From a virus, in IMG/VR virus record IMGVR_UViG_3300035204_000928, positions 1 through 38,053 of that record: a stretch of DNA of 38,053 nt; one strand, given 5' to 3'. Both the position numbers and the translations under genes were made by a program. Every line of letters starts with the position of its first letter. Positions within the stretch are counted from its first letter, which is position 1. Shown here in pieces: positions 19,785 through 28,647 of this stretch. Below the pieces are notes generated by a model. The model saw only the letters and a list, made by a program, of their open reading frames with translations, was not told the origin of the DNA and did not search any database.

Positions 19785-20468
19785 ATGAGGGAATATACCG
19801 TCAAGGGTATATCGCATAAGGTGTACGAGCCTGATGAGGTGCCTATTGATATACAGCCGATTTCTAATTGGTCTGATGCTGATATAGGTGATTGGGTTGT
19901 AGCAGACGATGGTTGTGTAATTCAAGTGCTACGGAGGTACAATAATGTGATAGGTACGTGCACAGGAAGTTATATTTCCTCACGAGGCATGACAACGGAG
20001 AAGCAGCAGGATATATATTCTGTAGGTGGTAAGAGTTATGCTAGTCGCATGAGAGACAGGGTTAAGCCCACTGAGAAGGAGATATTATTTGCTTCTTACA
20101 TAGTTCGTGGTAATAAGCCTGTTGAAGCCTACTTGAAGGTTTTTAACACAAAGAATGAAACCACAGCTAAGAAGCGTGCAGCAATATTGGTTCAACAAAA
20201 GAGGATTCAAAATTTAATGAGAGAAGAATTAAAATTAGCATTTGCTAAACAGGCGATAGATTTAGACTATTTACTTGAGGCTGCAAAGAACGTAGTAGAT
20301 GGTGGAAAGAACGACTCTGATAGATTAAAAGCTCTCAGTATGTTATGGGATGCGTTTGGGGTTGTTGAGAAAAAGGCAGTTACTGAGGTCAAGGGTGTAT
20401 TCCAAGGGTTCTCAGATAACCAATTAACAGCAATAGATAGGGATTTACTGACAGATGGAGAAAAATAA
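19785..20468 (+). CDS. terS: Terminase small subunit
   Basis: 227 residues. The central part (YIVRGNKPVEAYLKVF, then KKRAAILVQQKRIQNLMREE) is the helix-turn-helix and coiled region typical of small terminases ('Fa-yiv-g-ka-eAy-kvf...a---a--Ll--~~i~--l'). An N-terminal domain of about 80 residues (GDWVVADDGCVIQVLRR) with beta strands is extra and seen in some phages. It recognises the packaging site and regulates the large subunit, encoded just downstream. The gene starts directly under a promoter with no ribosome site. Confidence 0.75.
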   Translation: MREYTVKGISHKVYEPDEVPIDIQPISNWSDADIGDWVVADDGCVIQVLRRYNNVIGTCTGSYISSRGMTTEKQQDIYSVGGKSYASRMRDRVKPTEKEILFASYIVRGNKPVEAYLKVFNTKNETTAKKRAAILVQQKRIQNLMREELKLAFAKQAIDLDYLLEAAKNVVDGGKNDSDRLKALSMLWDAFGVVEKKAVTEVKGVFQGFSDNQLTAIDRDLLTDGEK

Positions 20469-20530
20469 AGATGTCACACCTGTACCAAAATTTTTTCGAC
20501 CCTTCGGGTACTATGGTAATCTAAAGGTAT

Positions 20531-22102
20531 ATGGCGAATATAAACACAAAAAACGTAAGCAGAGCCGAAGAGGCACTAAAGCTAGCACAAAATGACCTTA
20601 TAGCATTTGGGAAGTTATTTCTTCCTGATGATTTCATGAGGTCTGAAACACCGTTTTTTCATTACGAAATTGCTGATACAATTTTTGAAAAAGATGACGA
20701 CGGAAAGTATTCTCATACCAACCTTGCTGTTATTATGCCAAGGGGACATGGGAAGACAGTTCTCACTAAAGCGGATATTGTTCATGCTTTTTGTTTTGCC
20801 AAGGAACCATTGTTCTATGGATGGGTATCAGCTACACAAAAGCTTGCAACAGGGAATATGGATTATGTAAAATATCACCTAGAGTTTAACGACACAATAA
20901 GATACTACTTTGGAAATTTAAAGGGTAGAAAATGGACAGAATCAGATATAGAGACATCAAATGAGTGCAAACTTCTTTCAAAATCTAACATCTCGGGTAT
21001 TAGAGGGGGTGCAAAACTTCATAAAAGATACGACCTTGTTGTCTTGGATGACTTTGAAGATGAGAACAATACCCTTACTGCTGAGTCAAGGGATAAAAAC
21101 TCAACTATGGTTACTGCAGTTGTTGCTCCTGCTTTGGAGCCTTATAATGGCAGGCTCCGTATTAATGGCACACCTGTGCATTACGATTCTTTTATCAACA
21201 ATCTTATTGTTAATTATGAGCGTGCGGAGGCTGATGGAGAAGATTTTTCGTGGAAAGTCAAACTCTACAAAGCAATAACAAGTAGTGGTTCGTGCCTGTG
21301 GGACTCTTGGTTTGGGCATGCTAAACTAGAAGAAAAGAAAAGATTCTACCAAGACTCAGGACAGCCTCAGAAGTTCTACCAAGAATATATGATGGAAGTG
21401 CAAAGTGCTGAAGATTCCATATTTAATATGAATCATATCAAATATCATGATGGAACCTACAAGTGGGATGAGGATAAAAAAATGTCTTTTATTGTAATTG
21501 ATGGGGAATATAAACCTGTAAATGTGTTTTGTGGTGTTGACCCTGCAACTGATTCCGACAGGAGGGATAGTGACTTTAGCGTTATTTTGTATATTGCTGT
21601 CGACATTGACAATAATATTTATGTTCTTAATTATATTCGTAAGAGAAGCCTACCTGTTCTTGGGATTCCGGGCGACAACAAAAAGGGTATTGTTGATATT
21701 ATTTTTGATAATAATCAGGTCTTTCACCCTAATCTACACATCATTGAAGAAACTACTATGTCGAGACCAATCTTCCAATCGTTAATATCAGAGATGAAAC
21801 GAAGGAATGACTTTACTGTTAAGTTTAGAGAAGAAAAGCCCGGTACTAGGATGTCTAAGAGAGATAGAATACAAGAAGTCTTATCTCAACGAATGAGTAT
21901 AGGTAGTGTGTTTATTACTAAAAACATGTACGATTTGCAGCATGAAATCATCACGTTTGGAAAACGTATGGGTCACGACGACACGATTGATGCATTAGCA
22001 TACGCAGTTAAGTATGCCGCCCCTCCTCAAGGACTTAAATCTAATAAAGATACAGGATATTATAAACCAAAACCAAAACCAAAGAGTTGGATAATAGCAT
22101 AA
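20531..22102 (+). CDS. terL: Terminase large subunit
   Basis: 523 residues. Walker A MPRGHGKT (69-76), Walker B DLVVLDDFED (168-177) and a C-terminal nuclease with GVDPATDSD (335-343) and a last acidic motif GHDDTIDAL (481-489). It pumps DNA into the head with ATP and cuts the concatemer. It directly follows the small subunit; AAAGGT precedes the ATG. All key residues are present. Length and motif order are normal. Confidence 0.93.
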   Translation: MANINTKNVSRAEEALKLAQNDLIAFGKLFLPDDFMRSETPFFHYEIADTIFEKDDDGKYSHTNLAVIMPRGHGKTVLTKADIVHAFCFAKEPLFYGWVSATQKLATGNMDYVKYHLEFNDTIRYYFGNLKGRKWTESDIETSNECKLLSKSNISGIRGGAKLHKRYDLVVLDDFEDENNTLTAESRDKNSTMVTAVVAPALEPYNGRLRINGTPVHYDSFINNLIVNYERAEADGEDFSWKVKLYKAITSSGSCLWDSWFGHAKLEEKKRFYQDSGQPQKFYQEYMMEVQSAEDSIFNMNHIKYHDGTYKWDEDKKMSFIVIDGEYKPVNVFCGVDPATDSDRRDSDFSVILYIAVDIDNNIYVLNYIRKRSLPVLGIPGDNKKGIVDIIFDNNQVFHPNLHIIEETTMSRPIFQSLISEMKRRNDFTVKFREEKPGTRMSKRDRIQEVLSQRMSIGSVFITKNMYDLQHEIITFGKRMGHDDTIDALAYAVKYAAPPQGLKSNKDTGYYKPKPKPKSWIIA

Positions 22103-22157
22103 ATCATGATTAAGTTATAATGCTGTTTTTCACAAAAATTAAAGGAATATAACCAAA

Positions 22158-24425
22158 ATGGCTTCAAAAAAAGATAAAGCAGGGCTAATCCATAACCTTT
22201 TTCTTAAATTAAATGGACAAACTCGACAAGAATGGGAAAAAACCAACCAAAAAGGGCATGATTTCTATTTAGATAACCAATTAACTAAAAAAGAAGAAAA
22301 TGCATTATCAGAGGCAGGAATGCCTACTTTTACTATTAATCGGATTATTCCTATTGTAGAGATGTTAAATTTCTATGCTACTGCAAATGACCCTAAGTGG
22401 CAAGCAATAGGTGCTGAAGGTAGCGACGCTGATATTGCTGCTGTTCATAATGACATTGCAGATTATATATGGTATATCTCAAACGGTAAACAAATTATGC
22501 ATCAGGTGATAAATGATGCATGTACAAAATCAACAGGTTATTTTCAAATATATGTAGACCCAAATTCAGACCAAGGAATGGGCGATGTAAAATTAAGAAA
22601 CCTTGAGCCTTTCGATGTTTATATAGACCCACAATCTAGAGATTTGTTGTTCCGAGATGCCGCATTTATGATGGTTCATAAGGTTATCCCAAGAGCACAA
22701 CTTTCAAATGTCTTTCCTCAGTATAAGAATAAAGTTAAAAAAGCAAACTCACAATATCCTTCTCATTTTTCTTTAACAGAAAAAGCTGACGGTAATGATT
22801 TCCAATATAAAGATATTAATGAGAATTTCACCATACTAGGTGAAGATGATTTGCTTATAGATTATTACGAACTATACGAAAAAGAGTCCCTTCCTTTTAT
22901 GAACGTGTTCTATAGAATAGAACCTTCGGAGCAGGACATAGCCCGGATTGAATCAACAATATCACAGCAAATGGAGGGCGTTAGGGATGAAATGCAGGTT
23001 CAACTGCTTGAACAGAAAAAGATACTTAATGAGCAACTTGAAGCAGGTGAAATCATTCAGGAACGCTTTGATATTGAAATCAAAAAAATGGCTATCCAAG
23101 CAGAGGAGAGTTTTAATCAACAAAAACAACAAAGATTGCAACAGGCAATGGAAGAAGTTAGTCAAATAGAGCAAACTGTTATGTCTGAAAAAGAATTTAA
23201 TATATTGATGAAGGGGAAGCTTAAAGAGAATCTAGTTGATGCTGTTAAATTTTATGATACAAAAATTAAACTTTCACTCTGCGTAGGAGATGAGTTAATA
23301 TCTGAAAGCTACCTTCCCGGTAAAGAATATCCAATAGTGCCAATCCATTATAATTGGACAGGGACGCCTTATGCAATGTCCGCTGTATCACCATTGATTG
23401 GGAAACAAACCGAGATGAATAAAGCTCATCAATTAATGGTGCATAATGCGTCTTTAGGTTCATCTTTAAGGTGGAAATATGTAGATGGCTCTATTGATGT
23501 AGACTATTGGGAACAGTTCGCATCAGCACCCGGTGCACTCTTACCTGTCAACAATGGCTATGAACCGCCTAAGGAAGTACTCCCGGCACAGCTATCAGCA
23601 GCTTTTGCAAACATTGTGGCTGAAGGAAGAGGTGACTTAGAGTATCTTGCAGGAATTTACTCATCTATGCAGGGTGATGTTAGTAAACAACCGGACACAT
23701 ATAAAGGATTGTTAGCTAATGATGAATATGGAACACGCAGAGTCAAAGCTTGGGTAGAAGGGGCTGTTAAATCAGGCTTAAAGCAGGTGGGGCTATTAGT
23801 TAAAGATTATGCCCAAGATACCTATACAGCTGAAAAAGTATTTAGAATAGTACAGCCTAATAATATCCAAGAGCAAAAAGAGGTAGCTATTAATGTTCCT
23901 ATTTATAATGATTATGGGGATGTAATTGGTAAATTTAATGATTATGCTTCTGCTAATTTAGATATAAGAGTTACTGCCGGAAATAGTTTGCCGATTAACA
24001 GGTGGGCATATCTAGGCGAGTTAAAAGAATTAATGCAACTAGGTATTGTAGATGACCTTGCTGTTTTAGCTGAGACAGATGTTAAAAACAAAGAAGGTAT
24101 AGCAGAGCGTAAATCTATGTATGCACAACTTCAAGGACAGCTGTCAGAGCTTGAAGAAAAAACGAAAGACCAAGCCGGAACCATTGAAACACTTGAACGT
24201 CAGCTTGTACAAGCCGGCATTAAGGATAAAGTTCGACAAGTTGAGCATGATATGCGTAAGAAATTTGTTGATACCGCAGCTAGACTTAAAGGGGATGCTG
24301 CAGTAGAAAAAGCTAATCAAGACAAAATAGGGCATAAGATGAAAACAGACTCTGATGCCTACAAAAAAGACTTAATCAGGGATAGAGAAATAAAAAAGTT
24401 GCAAACACCACCTAAACCTGAGTAA
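22158..24425 (+). CDS. Portal protein (P22 type)
   Basis: 755 residues. N-terminal pattern (NRIIPIVEMLNFYATANDPKW, LEPFDVYIDPQSRDLLF, DAAFMMVHK) follows P22-like portals. A long helical, glutamine-rich insertion spans about 270-345 (MQVQLLEQKKILNEQLEAGE onward) and the C-terminus is a coiled coil (about 650-755), like the P22 barrel. The portal forms the dodecameric DNA gate at the head vertex. AAAGGA precedes the ATG. It sits between terminase and scaffold, as expected. Confidence 0.85.
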   Translation: MASKKDKAGLIHNLFLKLNGQTRQEWEKTNQKGHDFYLDNQLTKKEENALSEAGMPTFTINRIIPIVEMLNFYATANDPKWQAIGAEGSDADIAAVHNDIADYIWYISNGKQIMHQVINDACTKSTGYFQIYVDPNSDQGMGDVKLRNLEPFDVYIDPQSRDLLFRDAAFMMVHKVIPRAQLSNVFPQYKNKVKKANSQYPSHFSLTEKADGNDFQYKDINENFTILGEDDLLIDYYELYEKESLPFMNVFYRIEPSEQDIARIESTISQQMEGVRDEMQVQLLEQKKILNEQLEAGEIIQERFDIEIKKMAIQAEESFNQQKQQRLQQAMEEVSQIEQTVMSEKEFNILMKGKLKENLVDAVKFYDTKIKLSLCVGDELISESYLPGKEYPIVPIHYNWTGTPYAMSAVSPLIGKQTEMNKAHQLMVHNASLGSSLRWKYVDGSIDVDYWEQFASAPGALLPVNNGYEPPKEVLPAQLSAAFANIVAEGRGDLEYLAGIYSSMQGDVSKQPDTYKGLLANDEYGTRRVKAWVEGAVKSGLKQVGLLVKDYAQDTYTAEKVFRIVQPNNIQEQKEVAINVPIYNDYGDVIGKFNDYASANLDIRVTAGNSLPINRWAYLGELKELMQLGIVDDLAVLAETDVKNKEGIAERKSMYAQLQGQLSELEEKTKDQAGTIETLERQLVQAGIKDKVRQVEHDMRKKFVDTAARLKGDAAVEKANQDKIGHKMKTDSDAYKKDLIRDREIKKLQTPPKPE

Positions 24426-24454
24426 CTTTAGTAACTAATTATAAGGAAATTTTA

Positions 24455-25315
24455 ATGAGTAAAGAAAACAGTAACCCACAAGATGACATGACTGATTTAG
24501 TTATGGGTGGCTCTGAAGACTACTTTGAAGAGTTAGAGAAGCAGGTTAATCCTGCTATCTATGACGACAAACCTCAAACAGAAGAACAGGTAACTCCTGA
24601 GGCGGAAAGTAATACTCAGGACTCCATGGAAGGTAGCGGTGCTACCGCAAATTGGGAGAGTGACGATAATCCGTACAAAAAACGGTACAGTGATTCAACT
24701 AGAGAAAACTCTAAAAATCAAAAAATGCTTGAAGAAAATCAACAATATTCAGCATTAATTGATATAATGAAAAAAGATGCAGGTCTTATAGACCATGTCA
24801 GGGGATATTTAGAAACAGGTGGTGGGAAGAAAAAACCTTCTTTGCCCGAGGACTTTATATTTGATGCTGACGAGGCTATACACGACCCAACATCAGTTTC
24901 GGGGCAAGTATTTAAGAATGCTGTAAAAAATGTAGTTTCGCAGGAAGTTCAAAAAACTGAAGCGAATCTTAATAACCGTATTGACACTGAAAAAAAACAA
25001 GTTGAAGACAGAGACGCTGCAATCAAATGGATGAAAGACAACGATATGTCAGAAGAAGAGTTTTTAGACATGTTAAATAAGGCAGGTGAGCACACAATCA
25101 CTTATGATGATATGAACCTAATTATCAATAAAGATAAGGTTAAAAATAAGGTTGCTAAAAATACTAAGCAAGATGTCATTAATCAAATGAAAAATGTGCG
25201 AAAAAACCCCCAAACAGTGTCCGGCACAGGAAGTGCTGATGTAGAGGATATCACCACAGAAGATAAAGTTTTCAATGTCATTAAAGGACTTGAAGACGAC
25301 GACCTGTTCGGATAA
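24455..25315 (+). CDS. Scaffolding protein
   Basis: 286 residues, acidic N-terminus (GGSEDYFEELEKQVNPAIYD), highly charged and helical centre (VQKTEANLNNRIDTEKKQVE), little beta structure. Position between portal and major capsid is the classic place for the internal scaffold that shapes the procapsid. AAGGA precedes the ATG. Assignment from position and composition. Confidence 0.75.
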   Translation: MSKENSNPQDDMTDLVMGGSEDYFEELEKQVNPAIYDDKPQTEEQVTPEAESNTQDSMEGSGATANWESDDNPYKKRYSDSTRENSKNQKMLEENQQYSALIDIMKKDAGLIDHVRGYLETGGGKKKPSLPEDFIFDADEAIHDPTSVSGQVFKNAVKNVVSQEVQKTEANLNNRIDTEKKQVEDRDAAIKWMKDNDMSEEEFLDMLNKAGEHTITYDDMNLIINKDKVKNKVAKNTKQDVINQMKNVRKNPQTVSGTGSADVEDITTEDKVFNVIKGLEDDDLFG

Positions 25316-25377
25316 ACTTTTACAATATAGTATAGTTTTACCGAACTTAATTTAATTAAGGAAAGGATGGCTATATT

Positions 25378-26913
25378 ATGTCAACTTTAGATTATAATGG
25401 AAACCAAAGCATATCTGATATTACAGGTATAAGTGGAGGTACTCCTGATACAGGTGAAATGCGTAGAAAGTATAACTTTTCTGAGCAATTCACAGAACTC
25501 GCATTAGACCAAACACCATTTTTTAGATTAGTTTCTAAGATTGGTAACAAACCAACCGATGACCCTCAATTTAAATTCACCGAAAAACGTCAATCATGGA
25601 TGAAGCGTTATGCTTACTGTATTGGTGCAGGTGATGCAACAACTGCAGGGCTTGATGGTGATTTAGATGCATCTGAAACTCATCTATATATGGCTACTGA
25701 TTACAAGAATCAAGGTAATATTCAAAATGTAATCGGGCAAGCCGGTGTAGAAGTTGGTGATGCAGGAACAATGCCTAAGTTTTACTTAAAAAATCAAGTT
25801 ATTAAAGTTAATTATGCTAGTACAGCAGGCGGTGGCTTTGCAGATTATGCTCTTTATAAAGTATCAGCGGTTGTAGAGGGATGGCTTTGTCATACTGTCG
25901 CTGATTCAAATGCAGTAGGTGACTTTGTTTCCGCAGCCCCTGATACTCTTGCAAGCTATTATGAGGTTGCACAATTAGCCGTAGATGTGGTTAAAGATGT
26001 TAGTGCAGCTAGTAGATACTTAACTTCTTATAACTCTTCATCTGTATTAATTACTGATGTAGCACCTAACTCTGATGGTTCTAATAGTATCTCTAATGAG
26101 TTAGAAGTTATGCGGTCTTATGTAACAGGAACTGCTTATGGCGAGGGTTCGACTTTAATGGAAATGAATTGGGCAGACCAACCTTACTCAGTAGGGTATG
26201 GTTATACTCAAATTTTCCGTTCAGAATTTGGTATGTCTAACTCAGCTCGAGCAACTGCATTGAAGTATGAGAAAAACGAATGGGCAAGGCTATGGAGAGA
26301 TAAGTTAATTGAGCACAAGTGGGAAATTGAACAAACTGCACTATTTGGTAAACAAGGTGTTTCTAGTAATGTTCAGTACACACAAGGTGCGGTTGACTAT
26401 GTCTTAACTAACGGTAACTTGTTTGACTTAGACCATGATATTAAATCTTCTGATGATTTTCTAGAAGACTTAAGTATGTTGGTTGACCCAAGATATAACA
26501 ACTCTAAGAAAATGGTATTCTTCTGTGATACTGCAACATATAATTGGTTGCACAAACTAGGTGGATATTTCCAAAACAATCTAGAGAAATCACCAAACTT
26601 CTCTTCTTCGTTTGCTGCAACAGGCAAGAAAAGAGTATTCGGTGTTGATTTCACAACTATCTCTACTGTATATGGTGACATTAATGTTGCTAGAAATATA
26701 CACTTAGATGGTAGTGGTGTTAAGATTCTTGGTATCAATCTAAGTCATGTTAAATGGCGACCATTGTCAGGTAACGGTGTAAATAGAGACACATCAGTAT
26801 ATGTTGGTGTACAAACTCTTGAAAACACAGGTACAGACAAACGTGTTGACATGATTCTAACTGAAGGTGGATTCGAGTGGTCTATGCCTGAATGCCACGC
26901 AATATGGAAGTAG
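25378..26913 (+). CDS. Major capsid protein
   Basis: 511 residues. N-terminal SEQFTELALDQTPFFRLVSK is the usual opening of large HK97-fold capsid proteins after an N-arm. Later segments FCDTATYNWLHKLGGYFQN and GVKILGINLSHVKWRPL, and the end MILTEGGFEWSMPECHAIWK, are beta-rich. It follows the scaffold and precedes decoration genes. AAAGGA is ten bases upstream of the ATG, and a seven-codon frame (MAILCQL) starting at 25367 overlaps the start. Family naming beyond 'HK97-like' is not safe from sequence alone. Confidence 0.85.
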   Translation: MSTLDYNGNQSISDITGISGGTPDTGEMRRKYNFSEQFTELALDQTPFFRLVSKIGNKPTDDPQFKFTEKRQSWMKRYAYCIGAGDATTAGLDGDLDASETHLYMATDYKNQGNIQNVIGQAGVEVGDAGTMPKFYLKNQVIKVNYASTAGGGFADYALYKVSAVVEGWLCHTVADSNAVGDFVSAAPDTLASYYEVAQLAVDVVKDVSAASRYLTSYNSSSVLITDVAPNSDGSNSISNELEVMRSYVTGTAYGEGSTLMEMNWADQPYSVGYGYTQIFRSEFGMSNSARATALKYEKNEWARLWRDKLIEHKWEIEQTALFGKQGVSSNVQYTQGAVDYVLTNGNLFDLDHDIKSSDDFLEDLSMLVDPRYNNSKKMVFFCDTATYNWLHKLGGYFQNNLEKSPNFSSSFAATGKKRVFGVDFTTISTVYGDINVARNIHLDGSGVKILGINLSHVKWRPLSGNGVNRDTSVYVGVQTLENTGTDKRVDMILTEGGFEWSMPECHAIWK

Positions 26914-26922
26914 AGGTTAATT

Positions 26923-27174
26923 ATGGCTAAATATTGGATAGCAAACAACCCAAATGGCGAAGTAACAGATGACCAAGTTGTGGCTCTTAAGTCTTTATCT
27001 AATGCAGATTTAGATGAGTTGGACGATTTGGCGGCAGCACTACCTATGGCAGCTGAGGCTGACCTTGACCAAGACATAAGTAATACTTATGTTGAGGCTG
27101 AGATTCAGGCTATATCTGATAAGGTAGATGATTTATTAGCTAAAATGCGTATAGCAGGCTTACTCGCTTCGTAA
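26923..27174 (+). CDS. Small head protein, 83 aa
   Basis: MAKYWIANNPNGEVTDDQVV, an alanine/aspartate-rich middle, and ending VEAEIQAISDKVDDLLAKMR then IAGLLAS. The helical 'vea-i--i---v--Ll--Lr-aGll' end is found in small head-associated proteins after capsid genes. A head fiber anchor, or decoration is likely but unproven. It starts 9 bases after the capsid stop. Confidence 0.6.
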   Translation: MAKYWIANNPNGEVTDDQVVALKSLSNADLDELDDLAAALPMAAEADLDQDISNTYVEAEIQAISDKVDDLLAKMRIAGLLAS

Positions 27175-27188
27175 CTTAACCCGGTGTT

Positions 27189-27225
27189 TCCCTCCTACCT
27201 CGATTGGTTCTCCGAGGAGGAGGGA
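27189..27225 (+). other. Strong bulged hairpin after the capsid genes
   Basis: TCCCTCCT-A-CCTCG (27189-27202) pairs with CGAGGAGGAGGGA (27213-27225), 13 bp with a single bulged A and a ten-base loop. No U-tract follows (GATTCACTATAAAATT-like), so it is not a standard terminator. It lies between the highly expressed capsid unit and the decoration genes, where a processing or attenuation site would lower downstream expression. Confidence 0.55.
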
Positions 27226-27286
27226 TTCACTATAAAATTAAACAAGCCCATTCACGCACAGCCAGTGCTTAGGGCAGGAGGTGAAT

Positions 27287-27586
27287 ATGGCAAAAAAACG
27301 AGGTTTACAGGGCTACACAGTACAAGAAGCACAGAACGCAAGTTTAGGACAAGCAGGTGCAGAATATATTTCAGATGATACATCTTCAGGTGCTGATATT
27401 GTAGCAATACAAGCATTAGGAACTACATCAGGCACAGGGGCTACTACAGTAACAGCCACATCTTTAGACACAGGTAAATGGGATTCTTTATCTGATGTTG
27501 AAGTACCTGCAGGAGTTACTATTTTTGGGGCTTGGTCATCTGTTACTATTGGTGCAGGTGATGCAGCAATTTTATATAGAGGCTAG
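27287..27586 (+). CDS. Small virion structural protein, 99 aa
   Basis: MAKKRGLQGYTVQEAQNASL, a threonine/glycine-rich beta segment (TTSGTGATTVTATSLDTGKW), and ending VEVPAGVTIFGAWSSVTIGA then GDAAILYRG. The 'vpaGvtiyg-w--v--~gd-aiiY~G' end is common in small structural proteins near the capsid gene of marine phages. AGGAGGTGA precedes the ATG; an in-frame GTG at 27281 is less likely. Confidence 0.65.
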   Translation: MAKKRGLQGYTVQEAQNASLGQAGAEYISDDTSSGADIVAIQALGTTSGTGATTVTATSLDTGKWDSLSDVEVPAGVTIFGAWSSVTIGAGDAAILYRG

Positions 27587-27588
27587 TT

Positions 27589-28314
27589 ATGCCTAGATTA
27601 GGTTTAGGACTTTCATTAAACAAAGTTAATACACCTTTTGCTGCTTTTGCTAACACCTATTCACTTGCTTTTGATGGAACGGATGATTATGTGGATATTT
27701 CCATAAACAATTTTTGTGATGGAGATTTTAGTATTGGTTATTGGGCTAAGAATGATATGGAGAGTGCTGACTATTGGAGGGGAGTATCACTTTCACCCAC
27801 ATATCAAACAGGACTCTTTATTGCACATCATAGAATTTTAGGAAAAGATTCATTGGGGAATGATTTTGATAAAACTTTCCCTACTGTGGGAGGAACAGTT
27901 GGGGGTACTTATGGTGAATGGCATTATCATGTGGTGACTTATGATATTTCTACAAAGACTTTTAATTTATATGTAGATGATGCATCACCTACTACAAAAA
28001 CTATTACTGGTGACCTAAAAACTGATGAAGATATGATTAGAATTGGTAGAAATGGTGGTTATTATTTTGAAGGCAATCTTGACGAAGTTGCTGTATGGGA
28101 TGCAGCATTAGATGGCGATGCTGTAACTGCAATATACAATTCAGGCACACCGATTGATTTGACTTCTGATTCAGGAGATTATGATAATTCAGGGGATTTA
28201 CAAGGTTGGTGGAGAATGGAAGAAGGAAGCGGAAGTTCAGTTGCAGATTCATCCACTAATTCAAACACAGGCACAATTTCAGGTGCTACATTTTCAACGG
28301 ATGTGCCGTCATGA
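27589..28314 (+). CDS. LamG (concanavalin-A-like) decoration protein
   Basis: 241 residues. After an N-terminal RLGLGLSLNKVN tag comes a LamG/Laminin_G_3 jelly-roll: SLAFDGTDDYVDIS, FSIGYWAKN, EWHYHVVTYDISTKTFNLYV then GNLDEVAVWDAALDGDAVTA, and a WWRMEEGSG end. These lectin-like folds on phage heads are thought to bind sugars or mucins and concentrate virions near hosts. The gene follows the capsid module. The short 'LGLGLSL' start occurs in other marine structural proteins. Confidence 0.85.
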   Translation: MPRLGLGLSLNKVNTPFAAFANTYSLAFDGTDDYVDISINNFCDGDFSIGYWAKNDMESADYWRGVSLSPTYQTGLFIAHHRILGKDSLGNDFDKTFPTVGGTVGGTYGEWHYHVVTYDISTKTFNLYVDDASPTTKTITGDLKTDEDMIRIGRNGGYYFEGNLDEVAVWDAALDGDAVTAIYNSGTPIDLTSDSGDYDNSGDLQGWWRMEEGSGSSVADSSTNSNTGTISGATFSTDVPS

Positions 28315-28550
28315 GTTATCCAAATAGAAAATACATGATAATTCCATTTGCAGATGTAACGGATGAAATGATTGCCAACTCAATGGAATACTCCAAAGAT
28401 ACATTGAGGAATACAGTCAAGGGCAACGATAATGTCATCCTGAAATATGAAGGTTCAAAACCAAGATGTTTTTATGGGATAGATACTTATTCACATTCAG
28501 AGATATTGTTAGAATTGCAGAAAGAGGAATGGACTGATGAAGATGCCTAA
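28311..28550 (+). CDS. Conserved small protein next to LamG gene, 79 aa
   Basis: MSYPNRKYMIIPFADVTDEM, then SKDTLRNTVKGNDNVILKYE and RCFYGIDTYSHSEILLELQK. The order 'kyviIP-sdvtdemi-----s-dtlr-s--g---ilKwEg--P-cf-g--tys--eil' recurs in small genes after LamG-type genes of marine phages. It overlaps the LamG stop by four bases (ATGA), so it is probably made with it. Role in the virion unknown. Confidence 0.65.
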   Translation: MSYPNRKYMIIPFADVTDEMIANSMEYSKDTLRNTVKGNDNVILKYEGSKPRCFYGIDTYSHSEILLELQKEEWTDEDA

Positions 28551-28635
28551 AGACAAGATTGCAACATTCAGATTGGGAGGCAAGCAGTGTCTAAGTCTAA
28601 TTATTTCATTAAACAAAGTAAATGCACTTTTATAG
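28543..28635 (+). pseudogene. Remnant of an N-terminal 'LSLNKVN' tag gene, 30 codons
   Basis: MPKDKIATFRLGGKQCLSLI then ISLNKVNALL. The DNA at 28604-28632 matches the LamG gene start at 27611-27639 with three changes in the first 28 bases (16 identical bases first). The frame shares the N-terminal tag of the LamG protein, but nothing of the lectin domain. Best explained as the remains of a duplicated decoration gene after deletion; a real 30-residue peptide cannot be excluded. Confidence 0.45.
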
Positions 28636-28647
28636 TAGGAGTTTATA

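Noticed and set aside
20482-20511. Terminator between terS and terL
   Set aside because: The GTACC/GGTAC and ACCC/GGGT stems are short and no U-run follows; the genes are expected to be cotranscribed.
22093-22121. Promoter before the portal gene (TATAAT at 22116-22121)
   Set aside because: No acceptable -35 at normal spacing; a perfect hexamer is expected by chance in AT-rich DNA.
27184-27378. Rightward frame overlapping the 99-aa structural gene
   Set aside because: It runs through the hairpin and out of frame with the gene having AGGAGGTGA; composition is not protein-like.
28037-28252. Minus-strand frames under the structural genes
   Set aside because: They mirror the LamG gene and other late genes, have no ribosome sites and no recognisable protein features.
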